Notes under the pieces: model-generated
Seen by the model: the letters and a program-made list of their open reading frames with translations, nothing else
Told to the model about the DNA's origin: nothing
The model's database searches: none
In this document: positions 35,814 to 44,278 of the stretch, piece after piece
Layout of the letters: every line of letters begins with the position of its first letter
How positions within the stretch are numbered: the stretch's first letter is position 1
DNA from: Alphaproteobacteria bacterium
GTDB taxonomy: Bacteria > Myxococcota_A > UBA796 > UBA2385
Length of the DNA: 64,000 nt
Assembly (NCBI GenBank): GCA_020632755.1
Contig: JACKEY010000018.1
Coordinates: 1 to 64,000 of the forward strand
Direction: 5' to 3'
Program-made: the position numbers and the translations under genes

Positions 35814-38120
35814 TCAGCGGGTCGGGGGGGCCCACCCGCTGTGCACGGTGCCATCCTCCCAGATCCACAGCCGCTGGTTCACGTCGAAGGGCCCGGTCAG
35901 GGTGACGGAGTCGGCCCCCGGGAAGTCGACCGTGATCTCGGCAACGCCGTCGGCGCTGCCCAGCCCGAAGTGCAGCGTCTGGCTGTCCTGCTCGCCCTGG
36001 CCGGTGCCGCCCTGGACGTGGCGCATGAAGCGATCGCCGTCGGTGGTCTCGACGTGCACGGTGGCGCCGATGGCGGCGGCGTTGCAGGTGGCGGCGCAGC
36101 GCGCGCGGACCTGCAGCCAGCTGCCCTGCTCGTGCACGTTCTCGAAGGCGCCCTGGCTGGTCAGCAGGTCCAGGTCGCCGTCGTTGTCCCAGTCGGCGGC
36201 GCTCATGCCCCAGCCGTTCTCGGCGGTGATGCCGCTGTAGGCCCAGGCCGGCGCGAAGGTGCCGTCGCCGTTGCCCCAGTAGAAGTCGGTGGGGCGGCCG
36301 TCGTAGACGGCGGTGATCGCCAGGTCCAGCGTCCCGTTCGCGTCGAAGTCGCCGAGGGTCGGGATGCTGTGGGTCTCCTGGTAGCGCAGGCCGTTCTCGC
36401 TGTAGGGCGCGTCCCAGTCGCCGGCGTTGTCGACGTAGTCCCCGGCGCCGTCGTTGAGCAGCACCTGGGTCTTGTCGCTGAAGTCGAAGAAGCGCGGGTG
36501 GGCGAGGTTGGCCTGGACCACGTCCCAGTCGCCGTCGTTGTCCAGGTCGCCCCAGGCCGTGCCGATGGTGTGGCCGTAGTAGCTGCCGCCGCTGGTGAAG
36601 GTGCGGGTGCCGCCCAGGCCCTTGTCCGACGCGACCTCGTCCACGGTGCCGGGCGCTTCGCCGTCCATGGTCAGGTTGTCGAAGAACAGGTTCTGCTGGA
36701 GCACGTAGTTGTTGACCAGCAGGTCGATGTCGCCGTCCTGGTCGTGGTCGATGGGGTTGGCCCCGCGGCTGGCGGTGCGGCTGGTCGAGAAGCCGAGCTC
36801 GCCGGTCCACTCGGTGAAGGTGCCGTCGCCTTCGTTGTGCCAGACCTGGTCGCGGTAGTAGCTGTAGTCGTCCCAGCAGATGAAGTCGGCGACGTACAGG
36901 TCCAGGAAGCCGTCCAGGTCCAGGTCGGCCCAGGCCGCCGCGGCGCTCGGCGTGCGGTCGCGCGACGCGTCGCCGTTGCACAGGTTGTAGTCCTGGACGT
37001 CGGTGATGCCGGCCAGGGCGGTCTCGTCGGTGAAGCCCCCGTCGCAGTCGCCCCGCAGCAGGCTGTCGCTGGCGGTGTAGCTCTCGGCGAAGACGAACAG
37101 GTCCAGGCAGCCGTCGTTGTCGTAGTCGCCGAACACGCCGCCGCTGCCGGTGATGCCCATGGCGGCGATGCCGCTGGCGTCGGTGTAGTCGACGAAGGTG
37201 CCGGTGCCTTCGTTGATGTAGAGCGCGCCGGGCAGCCACAGGTCGTCGTCGCCGTCGTTGTCCACGTCGCCCCAGGCCTGGCGGCTGCCGGTGGGTACGG
37301 CGTCGGTCTGCTCGAAGGTCGGCTCGGGCGGCGGCTCGTCGGCGACCACGACGTGCAGCCGCACCAGGTAGTCGTACTGGAAGGAGAAGCTGTAGCCCTT
37401 CCAGAAGCTGTAGCTGTAGCCGCCGCTCACGAAGCTCGTGAGCTCCGGGGTGTTGAGCGCCGAGTGGCACTCGTCGAAGGTGGCGCAGCTGCCGTCGCCG
37501 TCGGTGCCGCCGTCGAACAGCACCGCGGGGCCGCCGGCCTCGCGCAGGTGGCCGGCGTAGATCAGGTCGCCGCGCGACAGGCTGATCGGGTCGTCCAGCA
37601 CGAAGGTGGACCAGCCGCCTTCTTCGAGGTCCCCGGCGCAGCGGGTGCCGGTCCACAGGGGGTCGGGGTGCCAGGCGTCGAAGCCGTTGTGGCCGAAGTC
37701 GTCCCACAGCCGCACCTCGACCGGGGCGTCGGGGTCCTCGGGCAGCCCCTCGAAGGCCACCGAGACCCCGACGATCTGCACCGCGCTGTTGGCCTCGAAC
37801 CGCACCCACTCGTGCAGGGGGTTGTCTTCCAGCGCGTAGTCGCCGACCGCGAAGCCCTGGCCGATGATGCTGGCCACCGGCGTGTCGTCGTCCCAGGACC
37901 AGGTGTCGGCGTAGTCGGGCAGGGCGCCGTCGGCGGTCGGCACGCAGCCGCCCCCGGTGGTGCCGCCGCTGTCGGTGGGGTCGTCGCCGGTGCCGTCGTC
38001 GCCGGTCGGCCCGGTGTCGTCGCCGGGCTTGTCCGCGCAGGCGGTGAGTCCGAGGGCCAGGGGGAGGCCGAGGGCCAGGGGGAGGGCGAGCAGGGGGAGC
38101 GACGAGAAGGCAGGGCGCAC
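35814..38120 (-). CDS. FG-GAP/VCBS-repeat lipoprotein with ASPIC/UnbV domain
   Basis: Predicted 768 residues. I choose GTG 38120, which has GGAGG five bases upstream, over an ATG eight codons earlier. Lipobox GLTAC with Cys about 28, then ADKPGDD and an acidic Thr/Gly linker. An N-terminal beta domain is followed by many integrin-like calcium repeats (DVDNDGDDDLWLP, DYDNDGCLDLFV, DLDLDGFLDLYV, DLDNDGDWDVV, DWDNDGDLDLL) making a beta-propeller at about 280-680. The C-terminal ~90 residues (ATVHVETTDGDRFMRHVQGG, LHFGLGSADGVAEITVDFP) fit the ASPIC/UnbV domain. Likely a surface adhesin-type protein; ligand unknown. Confidence 0.88.
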   Translation of the reverse strand: MRPAFSSLPLLALPLALGLPLALGLTACADKPGDDTGPTGDDGTGDDPTDSGGTTGGGCVPTADGALPDYADTWSWDDDTPVASIIGQGFAVGDYALEDNPLHEWVRFEANSAVQIVGVSVAFEGLPEDPDAPVEVRLWDDFGHNGFDAWHPDPLWTGTRCAGDLEEGGWSTFVLDDPISLSRGDLIYAGHLREAGGPAVLFDGGTDGDGSCATFDECHSALNTPELTSFVSGGYSYSFWKGYSFSFQYDYLVRLHVVVADEPPPEPTFEQTDAVPTGSRQAWGDVDNDGDDDLWLPGALYINEGTGTFVDYTDASGIAAMGITGSGGVFGDYDNDGCLDLFVFAESYTASDSLLRGDCDGGFTDETALAGITDVQDYNLCNGDASRDRTPSAAAAWADLDLDGFLDLYVADFICWDDYSYYRDQVWHNEGDGTFTEWTGELGFSTSRTASRGANPIDHDQDGDIDLLVNNYVLQQNLFFDNLTMDGEAPGTVDEVASDKGLGGTRTFTSGGSYYGHTIGTAWGDLDNDGDWDVVQANLAHPRFFDFSDKTQVLLNDGAGDYVDNAGDWDAPYSENGLRYQETHSIPTLGDFDANGTLDLAITAVYDGRPTDFYWGNGDGTFAPAWAYSGITAENGWGMSAADWDNDGDLDLLTSQGAFENVHEQGSWLQVRARCAATCNAAAIGATVHVETTDGDRFMRHVQGGTGQGEQDSQTLHFGLGSADGVAEITVDFPGADSVTLTGPFDVNQRLWIWEDGTVHSGWAPPTR

Positions 38121-38154
38121 GGGGACCTCCGGCAGAGGAGGCATCGTAGCCGAC

Positions 38155-38793
38155 CTACCGGTACTGCTCCGCGGGGCCGACGACGACGACGATGCGACGG
38201 TTGCGCTCGCGCCCCTCGGGCGTGTCGTTGACGTCGATGGGGTCGCTGGGACCGCGGCCGGCCACGGTGAACCGGTCCGGGTCCATCTCGAAGTCGGTGA
38301 CCAGCCGGTCCATGAAGGCGCGGGCGCGGGCCGTCGACAGGCCCCAGTTGTCGTCGTACTTGCGCTTGAGCGTGCCGGAGAGCGCGTGGTCGTCGGTGTG
38401 GCCGATGATCCAGGCCTGGGTGTCCGGGTGCAGCTTCAGGGCGGTGGCCAGCAGGTCGAGGACCATGGTGGCTTCTTCGCGGATGGTGGTCTCGCCGGGG
38501 CGGAACAGGACGCTGCCGGGGATGACGACGACGGAGCGCGCGCCTTCGCGGGCGACCCACACCTCGGTCCCCGAGAAGACCTGGGTCAGCTGGGCGTACA
38601 GGTCGCTCTCGAGCTCGCCCTCGCTGCAGTTCGCGAGCTCGGCCTGGAGCATGGCGTTCTTCTGGCGGACGGCGATGATCTCGGCGTCCAGGCTGCGGAT
38701 CAGCTCGGCGTCCTTGGGCGCCAGGCAGCCGGTGGCCCACAGGGACAGCAGCAGCAGCGCGGCGGGCGGCCGGCAGGGGGGGCGAGGAGTCAC
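38155..38793 (-). CDS. OmpA/MotB-type peptidoglycan-binding lipoprotein
   Basis: Predicted 212 residues. GTG 38793 overlaps the exonuclease stop (GTGA) and has GGAGG in front. Lipobox LWATGC with Cys about 23, a coiled-coil stretch (AELIRSLDAEIIAVRQKNAM), then the OmpA_C domain from about 85: SVLFRPGETTIREEA, IIGHTDDHAL, STARARAFMDRL, GRGPSDPIDVNDTPEGRERN RRI, with the peptidoglycan-contacting Asp and Arg. It should tether the outer membrane to the cell wall. Confidence 0.9.
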   Translation of the reverse strand: MTPRPPCRPPAALLLLSLWATGCLAPKDAELIRSLDAEIIAVRQKNAMLQAELANCSEGELESDLYAQLTQVFSGTEVWVAREGARSVVVIPGSVLFRPGETTIREEATMVLDLLATALKLHPDTQAWIIGHTDDHALSGTLKRKYDDNWGLSTARARAFMDRLVTDFEMDPDRFTVAGRGPSDPIDVNDTPEGRERNRRIVVVVGPAEQYR

Positions 38794-39686
38794 GGGGCCT
38801 CCGGGCGGATGGCGCGCGCCTGGCGCCAGGGGGCGGGGTCCAGGTTCCAGTCCTGGCTGCTGCCGCCCTTGCTGCTGGCGCGGGTGCGCGCGGCGCCGCG
38901 GGCCCGCAGCCAGCGACGGCCCCACTCGCGGAGCTCGTCGGGGAAGCGGTGGGTCCAGCCGCCGTCGGTGCGCTCGAGCGCCATGGTCATCCACTGCAGG
39001 TAGTCGGGGTGCTGTTCGATGGTCTGGCCCTGGAAGGGCCCACCCAGGAACTCGGCCACGCCCTTGTCGCCGACGGCCAGGTGCCCGGTGGGCGGCGGCT
39101 GGCTGACGGCGTCGGCCCAGACGACCAGCTCTTCGAGGGAGTCGGGCGCGCCCTGCCGGCGGCAGAGCTCGACGAAGGCGCGGCCGCAGGCCTCGGCGTC
39201 GTTGCTGGCGCGGTGGGCTTCGACCAGGTCGACCTCCATCGCCTTGCAGAGTGTGCCGAGCTTGTAGTTCTTGAGCTCCGGCAGCCGGGCCTGGGCCAGG
39301 GGGAGCGTGTCCACCTCGGCCAGGGTGCGTGGCCACCAGTGGTCGCAGCGCGCGAGCTCGGCGCGGATGAAGCCCAGATCGAAGGCCAAGTTGTGTGCGA
39401 CCAGGATCGCGTCGGCCAGCAGGCGGCGGACCTGCCCGGCGCGCTTCTCGAACGGGGGCTCGTCCGCGACGGCGTCGTCGCCGATGCCGGACACCTTCGT
39501 CGCGTCCCGCGGGATCGGCATGCCCGGGTTGATCAGGAAGTCGTGCCGCTGCACGTCCGTGACCCGCATGTCGGGTGTCACCGTCAGCTCGACGGCGCCG
39601 AACTCGATCACCCGGTCCCCGTCGAAGGGGCGCAGGCCCGTGGTCTCGGTGTCGAAGGCGACGATGCGACAGTCGGTCCAGCGCAC
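38790..39686 (-). CDS. DnaQ-like 3'-5' exonuclease
   Basis: Predicted 298 residues, GTG 39686. ExoI motif AFDTETTGLRP at 10-20 gives Asp12 and Glu14. ExoII LVAHNLAFDLGF is near residue 95, and ExoIII AHRASNDAEACGR near 157 has the His and Asp, so it is a DEDDh nuclease. The C-terminal 120 residues are an extra region with GGPFQGQTIEQHPDYLQWM, a motif seen in DnaQ-fold exonuclease X-like or DUF3820-type tails. Could proofread or trim DNA/RNA ends. It overlaps the ompA-like gene, an unexpected partner. Confidence 0.88.
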   Translation of the reverse strand: MRWTDCRIVAFDTETTGLRPFDGDRVIEFGAVELTVTPDMRVTDVQRHDFLINPGMPIPRDATKVSGIGDDAVADEPPFEKRAGQVRRLLADAILVAHNLAFDLGFIRAELARCDHWWPRTLAEVDTLPLAQARLPELKNYKLGTLCKAMEVDLVEAHRASNDAEACGRAFVELCRRQGAPDSLEELVVWADAVSQPPPTGHLAVGDKGVAEFLGGPFQGQTIEQHPDYLQWMTMALERTDGGWTHRFPDELREWGRRWLRARGAARTRASSKGGSSQDWNLDPAPWRQARAIRPEAP

Positions 39687-39769
39687 GGCCCGGCCCCGGT
39701 GTGGCGGAGGAGGAGGTCGATCGGAGCCGGTGGGCTAACCGACCGGCCGCCGCCGCGGGCCCGGCCCGG

Positions 39770-40918
39770 TCAGGCGCGCCGGCGGCGCAGCCCGACCAGC
39801 CCGAACAGGCCCAGGACGACGGCCAGCATGCCCGTCGGCGAGACGCGGCCGGCGCTGGCGCAGCCCGCACAGGCCGTCAGGTCGGCCTTGGACGCGTCGC
39901 CCGAGCCCCCGCCGTCGCCACCGGTGGGCCCGGTGTCGTCGCCGCCGCCGTCGGTGCCGCCGTCGGTGCCGCCGTCGGTGCCGCCGTCGGTGCCGCCGTC
40001 CGTGCCGCCGTCGGTGCCGCCGTCCGTGCCACCGTCGCCGGGGCCGCTGTCGGTGCCGCCGTCGTCGCCGCCGGTCGACTCGTCGTCGTCGCAGGCGCTG
40101 CCGATGCCGTCGCCGTCCAGGTCCTGCTGGTCGGCATTCTCGACGAACTCGCAGTTGTCTTCGTCGTCGATGACGCCGTCGAAGTCGTCGTCGAAGCCGT
40201 AGGTGCTGACGGGGCCGAAGTAGACGTTGGTGTACTCGCGATCCTCGCCGTAGCCGGCGTCGTAGCTGTAGAAGCCGACGTGGCCCAGCTCGTCGCCCGC
40301 GCCCGGCAGCTCGGTGTACAGCTCGATGTAGGGGTCGGCCGAGGGGTCGAAGGCTTCCCAGACCACCGCGAAGACCACGCCGTCGTTCATGCCGATGGCG
40401 AAGTTCTGCAGGGTGTAGCGGTCGTAGGAGTCGTCGGTCTGCTCGAGGATGGTGGCCCCGCTGTCGCCGACCTTGACGATGCCGGTCCAGGTCCCGTTCT
40501 CGATCGGGTTGCTGCCGGCGGTGCGGCCGGTGCCCGTCATCATCAGCACCAGGTAGTCGGTGCGGTCCTGCCACCCGGCCACCAGGCCCAGGGTGTCGTC
40601 GTCCTCCATGTAGAAGGACCCGAGCACCATGCCGTCGCCGAACATGGCGTCTTCGTTCACCAGGTAGTTGTCGGTGGCGCCGCCGCTGCCGAAGCTGCCG
40701 CCGTTGTCGTCGGTCAGGGGCAGGGCGTAGCCGCGGCCGCTGCTGCTGCTGACGTAGCCGAGCCACGGGTCGTCGTCGTAGCCGGAGAACCAGCCGTCGA
40801 CGCCGTCCATGTACTCCTCGCTCGGGTAGTCCTCGTACTCCCAGAGGGGGATGAGATCGGAGTCCTGCGCGTGAGCGGACAGGGAGAGCGCGGCGGTCAG
40901 CAGCACGGACGGCATCAT
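39770..40918 (-). CDS. secreted protein with thrombospondin-3-like repeat and MYXO-CTERM-like tail
   Basis: Predicted 382 residues from ATG 40918; GGAG lies nine bases ahead. Signal peptide ends SLSAHAQD. Residues ~20-250 are an aromatic, Asp-rich beta domain resembling the N-terminal lectin-like domain of thrombospondin-repeat proteins. Then DDDFDGVIDDEDNCEF and DLDGDGIGSACDDDES are calcium-binding type 3 repeats. A (TDGG)n linker leads to ACAGCASAGRVSPTG, a hydrophobic LAVVLGLFGLVGL and RRRRA: Cys pair, membrane segment and Arg cluster as in MYXO-CTERM. Likely sorted to the outer surface. Confidence 0.8.
   Translation of the reverse strand: MMPSVLLTAALSLSAHAQDSDLIPLWEYEDYPSEEYMDGVDGWFSGYDDDPWLGYVSSSSGRGYALPLTDDNGGSFGSGGATDNYLVNEDAMFGDGMVLGSFYMEDDDTLGLVAGWQDRTDYLVLMMTGTGRTAGSNPIENGTWTGIVKVGDSGATILEQTDDSYDRYTLQNFAIGMNDGVVFAVVWEAFDPSADPYIELYTELPGAGDELGHVGFYSYDAGYGEDREYTNVYFGPVSTYGFDDDFDGVIDDEDNCEFVENADQQDLDGDGIGSACDDDESTGGDDGGTDSGPGDGGTDGGTDGGTDGGTDGGTDGGTDGGTDGGGDDTGPTGGDGGGSGDASKADLTACAGCASAGRVSPTGMLAVVLGLFGLVGLRRRRA
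39945..40035 (-). repeat. coding 12-bp (Thr-Asp-Gly-Gly) minisatellite
   Basis: About seven tandem copies of a 12-base unit (CCGCCGTCGGTG as written on the plus strand) encode the TDGG linker of the thrombospondin-like protein. Near-perfect copies at nucleotide level point to recent expansion. Confidence 0.75.
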
Positions 40919-40970
40919 CGGGAGCGGCTCCTGGGAAGCACGGGCCTGTCGGAGGGCAGGCGGAGCGACG

Positions 40971-40976
40971 ACTATA
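40971..40976 (-). promoter_or_regulatory. candidate -10 element TATAGT
   Basis: Read on the minus strand, ACTATA becomes TATAGT, one of the most AT-rich hexamers in the window. It is 52 bases before the ATG of the thrombospondin-like protein gene. No firm -35 is seen. Confidence 0.35.
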
Positions 40977-41045
40977 GGTGCGGCGTGGCGCAATTCGCCA
41001 CCACGACGGGACGCCGGCCGCGGGTCTGCGTTCGCGCCGCTGCGA

Positions 41046-41642
41046 TCAGCGCCGGGTCGGTCCGGTGCCCGGGGGCACCAGCTGCTCGCCCTGCAGCAGG
41101 GCGCGCGCGGCGTCCCGGGCGGCGTCCTGGGCCTGGTTGCGGTGGGTGAGCCACTGCACGTGGGCGTCGGGGCCGACCACGTTGGCGATGCCCAGGATCG
41201 CGGTGAAGGGCACCCCGGCGGCGGCGGCGGCCTGGGCCACGCCGAAGGCTTCCATGTGCTCGACCTGCCAGCCGTCCGACAGGCGCTCGGCCAGCAGCGG
41301 GTCGGTCGTCACGCCGCCGGTGTTGAGCACGTCGCAGCGGCGCAGCTCGGTGCGCGCCAGCAGCCGGGTGTCGCAGGGCACCGGGGCCGGCGGGCGCGGC
41401 ACGTAGCCGAGCCCCATGGCGGCGGCGCCGTCGGCCAGGCCGACCCGGCGCGCCACGCAGGCGGTGCCGATCGCGGGACCGCCCGCGTAGGCGCCGGCCG
41501 TGCCGACCAGCACGACCGCGGTCGGCCGCAGCTCGGCCAGCAGGGTGGCGGCGTTGGCGGCCGCGACCACGGGACCGATGCCGACGGTGCGGCCCGGCAG
41601 GTCTCCCAGCTCTTCGGCGACGGCCGCGACGACCAGGATCAT
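41046..41642 (-). CDS. nucleoside phosphorylase/hydrolase family (futalosine hydrolase or MTA/SAH nucleosidase-like)
   Basis: Predicted 198 residues, ATG 41642 behind GAGG. Phosphorylase-superfamily marks: VGIGPVVAAANAATLL near 20, VVLVGTAGAYAG near 43, VEHMEAFGVAQAAAAAGVPF near 128 with the catalytic Met-Glu, and ILGIANVVGPDAH near 150. The protein is shorter than MTAN (about 230), and the last motif has Asn where MTAN has Asp, which leans toward futalosine hydrolase (MqnB, menaquinone synthesis). No other mqn genes are nearby. It begins seven bases after the previous gene. Confidence 0.65.
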   Translation of the reverse strand: MILVVAAVAEELGDLPGRTVGIGPVVAAANAATLLAELRPTAVVLVGTAGAYAGGPAIGTACVARRVGLADGAAAMGLGYVPRPPAPVPCDTRLLARTELRRCDVLNTGGVTTDPLLAERLSDGWQVEHMEAFGVAQAAAAAGVPFTAILGIANVVGPDAHVQWLTHRNQAQDAARDAARALLQGEQLVPPGTGPTRR

Positions 41643-41649
41643 GCGCGCC

Positions 41650-42546
41650 TCACCGACCGCGCCGGCGACGGTTCGCCTCGGCCAGGGCCTGCTCCTCCTC
41701 CTGCTTGCGCTGCCGCTCCTCCTCCTTCGCCTTCTTCGCGCGCGAGCGCTCGACCAGGTAGCCGGCGCTCGCGAAGATGCCCCAGCCGACCACCGCGGCG
41801 GGGAACGCGGCGAAGGCCACCTTCTGGAAGCTGTCGGCGGGCGTCACGCCGTCGCGCAGGAACACGCCGTACAGCGCCAGGAAGGCGATGTCGCCGCCGA
41901 GCTGCGTCGGGCCCCACTTCAGCTCGATGGCCAGGCCGATGGCGCCCAGCACCAGGGCCAGGGGCCACAGGATCAGGTCCGAGGGCGGCGACTTGATGAC
42001 CGAGATGTGCACGCCGCTGGCGGCGTCGCCGTCGAAGTTGGTGAGCTCGATCTTCACGGGACCGGGGCCCTGCAGGTCGAAGCGCTCTTCGAGGTCTTCG
42101 CCCCACTTGCCGCCGCGCCGGCGGCCGGACTCGGACAGCTGCTCGCCCTCGATGACGTTGACGTCGATGCTGTCTTCGTCTTCTTCGACCTTGCGGCGGA
42201 TCTCGGCGGTGGCCTTCTGGGCCCAGCCGTCGCCGGAGATGGCCAGCGCGTAGTTGCTCTTGCCGGCCTTGGGCCCCTTGGGGTCTTCGGTCAGGGTGGC
42301 GGTGACCAGGATGCTGTGGCCCGCGGGCGCCTCGAGCACGGCTTCGCTGGCCAGCATGCTGAGGTCGGCCTCGTCCACCGGGGGCGGCGGGTTGAGCACG
42401 ATCCAGCCCATCGCGCAGGGGATCAGGGCGGCGAACAGCATGAGCGGCCAGGCGACCTTGGGCGGGTCGCCCAGGTCCAGCATCCGCTTGGTGGTCGGGC
42501 CGAGGATGGCGATGATGAGCGCGCCGATGACGAAGGCGGAGAGCAC
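41650..42546 (-). CDS. multi-pass membrane protein with charged tail, unknown
   Basis: Predicted 298 residues, GTG 42546 behind CGGAG. Two N-terminal membrane segments (about 2-16 and 33-52), a ~120-residue soluble region, then three further hydrophobic segments from about 190. A highly charged coiled-coil tail (RAKKAKEEERQRKQEEEQA) ends RRRRGR. I do not recognise a family. The loop between segments contains HSILVTATLTED and VKIELTNFDGDAASGV, likely a beta-sandwich outside the membrane. It is probably co-transcribed with the nucleosidase gene and diverges from the SDR gene. Confidence 0.75.
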   Translation of the reverse strand: MLSAFVIGALIIAILGPTTKRMLDLGDPPKVAWPLMLFAALIPCAMGWIVLNPPPPVDEADLSMLASEAVLEAPAGHSILVTATLTEDPKGPKAGKSNYALAISGDGWAQKATAEIRRKVEEDEDSIDVNVIEGEQLSESGRRRGGKWGEDLEERFDLQGPGPVKIELTNFDGDAASGVHISVIKSPPSDLILWPLALVLGAIGLAIELKWGPTQLGGDIAFLALYGVFLRDGVTPADSFQKVAFAAFPAAVVGWGIFASAGYLVERSRAKKAKEEERQRKQEEEQALAEANRRRRGR

Positions 42547-42645
42547 GCGGGCTCCGGGGCTGGCGAGGCAGGGGGAGGGGGGGCCGGGCGCGGCGAGCGC
42601 GGGCGAGGGTGGGGGTTAACCAGCGAGTGCAGGAGGAGGCATCCG

Positions 42646-43659
42646 ATGGCACGACCCGGCTGGCATCGCGCCCTGGCTCGCGCGGTCGACGCGGTGCTGG
42701 ATCCCAGCATCGTGCTGTCCTTCGACCAGACCGGCTACCGGCGCCACGCCGTGCAGTTCGACGAGGCGGACCTGGACGTGGATCTGCGGGGCCGCGTCTA
42801 CGTGGTGACCGGCGCCAACGGCGGGCTCGGCAAGGAGACCTGCCGCGCCCTGGCGTCCCGGGGCGGCACGGTGTTCATGGCCTGCCGCAGCGTCGAGCGC
42901 GGCGAAGCGGCGCGGGACGAGCTGCGCGCCGATGCCGCGGTGGTGGGACCGCTGCAGGTGGTGGCCTGTGACGTGGCCGATCTGGACAGCGTCGACGCCC
43001 TGGTCACCGCGCTGCCGGCCGAGCGGGTCGACGGCCTGATCCTGAACGCCGGAGCGCTGTTCGACGCCCGCGGCGCGAGCCCGCAGGGCCTGGAGCGCAC
43101 GCTGGCGGTGCACGTCGTCGGACACCTGCGGCTGCTGGCGGGCCTGCTGCCCCGCATGCGGCGCGACGAGGGCCCGCCGGCCCGGGTGATCTGGGTGAGC
43201 AGCGGCGGCATGTACCCGCGCAAGCTGTCGGTCCAGCGCCTGGACCGCCACGAGGGGTCCTTCGACGGGGTGACGGCCTACGCGGACTGCAAGCGCGCCC
43301 AGGTCGTGCTCAGCGAGCAGCTCGCCGGCGCGCTGCGGGGCAGCGGGGTCGTCTGCAACGCGATGCACCCGGGCTGGGCCAGCACCAAGGGCGTGGTCGA
43401 CAGCCTGCCGACCTTCCACGCGATCACGCGGCGCATCCTGCGGACCCCGGCCGAAGGCGCGGACACCATCGTCTGGTTGGCCGTGTGCCCCGCCATCGCC
43501 GAGCGGAGCGGCGCCTTCTGGTTCGACCGGCGCGCCGTCTCGCCGCACCTGAGCCGGCGCACCCGGGCCAGCGCCGACGAGCGGGCCGCGCTGTGGCAGG
43601 CGGTGCATCGGTGGGCGGGCGTGGACCCGTCGACGTGGCCTGGACCCCCAGCCCCTTGA
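42646..43659 (+). CDS. SDR-family oxidoreductase, DHRS12-like
   Basis: Predicted 337 residues, ATG 42646 behind AGGAGGAGG. A ~40-residue N-terminal extension (ending QTGYRRHAVQFDEADLD) precedes the Rossmann motif VVTGANGGLGKE, as in DHRS12-like SDRs. LILNAGALF is the NNAG equivalent with Asn, and AYADCKRAQV holds the Tyr-x3-Lys catalytic pair near 205. NADP preference is suggested by the MACRSVERGE basic patch. Substrate unknown; lipid or quinone-like substrates are common for this group. Confidence 0.85.
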   Translation: MARPGWHRALARAVDAVLDPSIVLSFDQTGYRRHAVQFDEADLDVDLRGRVYVVTGANGGLGKETCRALASRGGTVFMACRSVERGEAARDELRADAAVVGPLQVVACDVADLDSVDALVTALPAERVDGLILNAGALFDARGASPQGLERTLAVHVVGHLRLLAGLLPRMRRDEGPPARVIWVSSGGMYPRKLSVQRLDRHEGSFDGVTAYADCKRAQVVLSEQLAGALRGSGVVCNAMHPGWASTKGVVDSLPTFHAITRRILRTPAEGADTIVWLAVCPAIAERSGAFWFDRRAVSPHLSRRTRASADERAALWQAVHRWAGVDPSTWPGPPAP

Positions 43660-43688
43660 GTGGCCCAGAGTCGGCCGGCGAGGGGTGA

Positions 43689-43694
43689 TAGGCT
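43689..43694 (+). promoter_or_regulatory. candidate -10 element TAGGCT
   Basis: In GATAGGCT, 24 bases before the ATG of the first cNMP-binding protein; the intervening bases hold only a short leader with AGGGG. Consistent with a TANNNT -10, no -35 assigned. Confidence 0.3.
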
Positions 43695-43717
43695 CCGCGC
43701 TCCTCCCCAGGGGTCCC

Positions 43718-44278
43718 ATGTCCACCGAGTTCACCGTCACCCTCGACGACCTCAGCCGCCTGCGTCCGCTCCAGACGGTGCGGGCCGACGACCTCAAGGT
43801 CCTGCTGCCGCTGGCGAAGGGCGTCGCCTTCGACGCCGGCGAGCACCTCATCGCCCCCGGCAAGCCGAACACCCACGCCTGGCTGCTGCTGTCCGGTCGG
43901 CTCTCCGTCGCGGTCGAGACCGACGAGGGCCCGCGCAACGTGGGCGACGTCTGGCCCGGCGAGATCGTGGGCGAGGCCGCCTTCTTCCACCCCGAGGTCC
44001 CGCATCGGGTCCGGGTCACGGCGTCCACCCCGGCCCGCGCCATCGACATCAGCAGCGAGCTGCTCGAGAGCGCCCGTGGCACCGAAGCCCTGGCCGCCAT
44101 GCAGCGCTACCTGCTGGCCGTGCTCGCCCGCCGCATCCGCTCGACGAACTCGACCATCCAGAAGGCCTGGCACGAGCAGCGCAACCAGGCGCTGGCCGCC
44201 GAGGCCCCCACCCAGGAAGTCGAGAAGCAGCCCCGCACCCTCGGCGAGCGCCTCGCCAAGCTCTTCGGGATGAAGTGA
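43718..44278 (+). CDS. stand-alone cyclic-nucleotide-binding domain protein (first of pair)
   Basis: Predicted 186 residues, ATG 43718. Residues ~18-130 are a cNMP-binding (Crp-like) beta barrel: AFDAGEHLIAPGKPNTHAWL, LLSGRLSVAVETDEG, and a phosphate-binding cassette GEIVGEAAFFHPEVPHRVRV retaining Glu and Arg. There is no DNA-binding helix-turn-helix; the C-terminus is a helix with a Lys/Arg-rich end (TLGERLAKLFGMK). It could be a sensor subunit acting through a partner. The next gene overlaps by one base (TGATG). Confidence 0.82.
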   Translation: MSTEFTVTLDDLSRLRPLQTVRADDLKVLLPLAKGVAFDAGEHLIAPGKPNTHAWLLLSGRLSVAVETDEGPRNVGDVWPGEIVGEAAFFHPEVPHRVRVTASTPARAIDISSELLESARGTEALAAMQRYLLAVLARRIRSTNSTIQKAWHEQRNQALAAEAPTQEVEKQPRTLGERLAKLFGMK

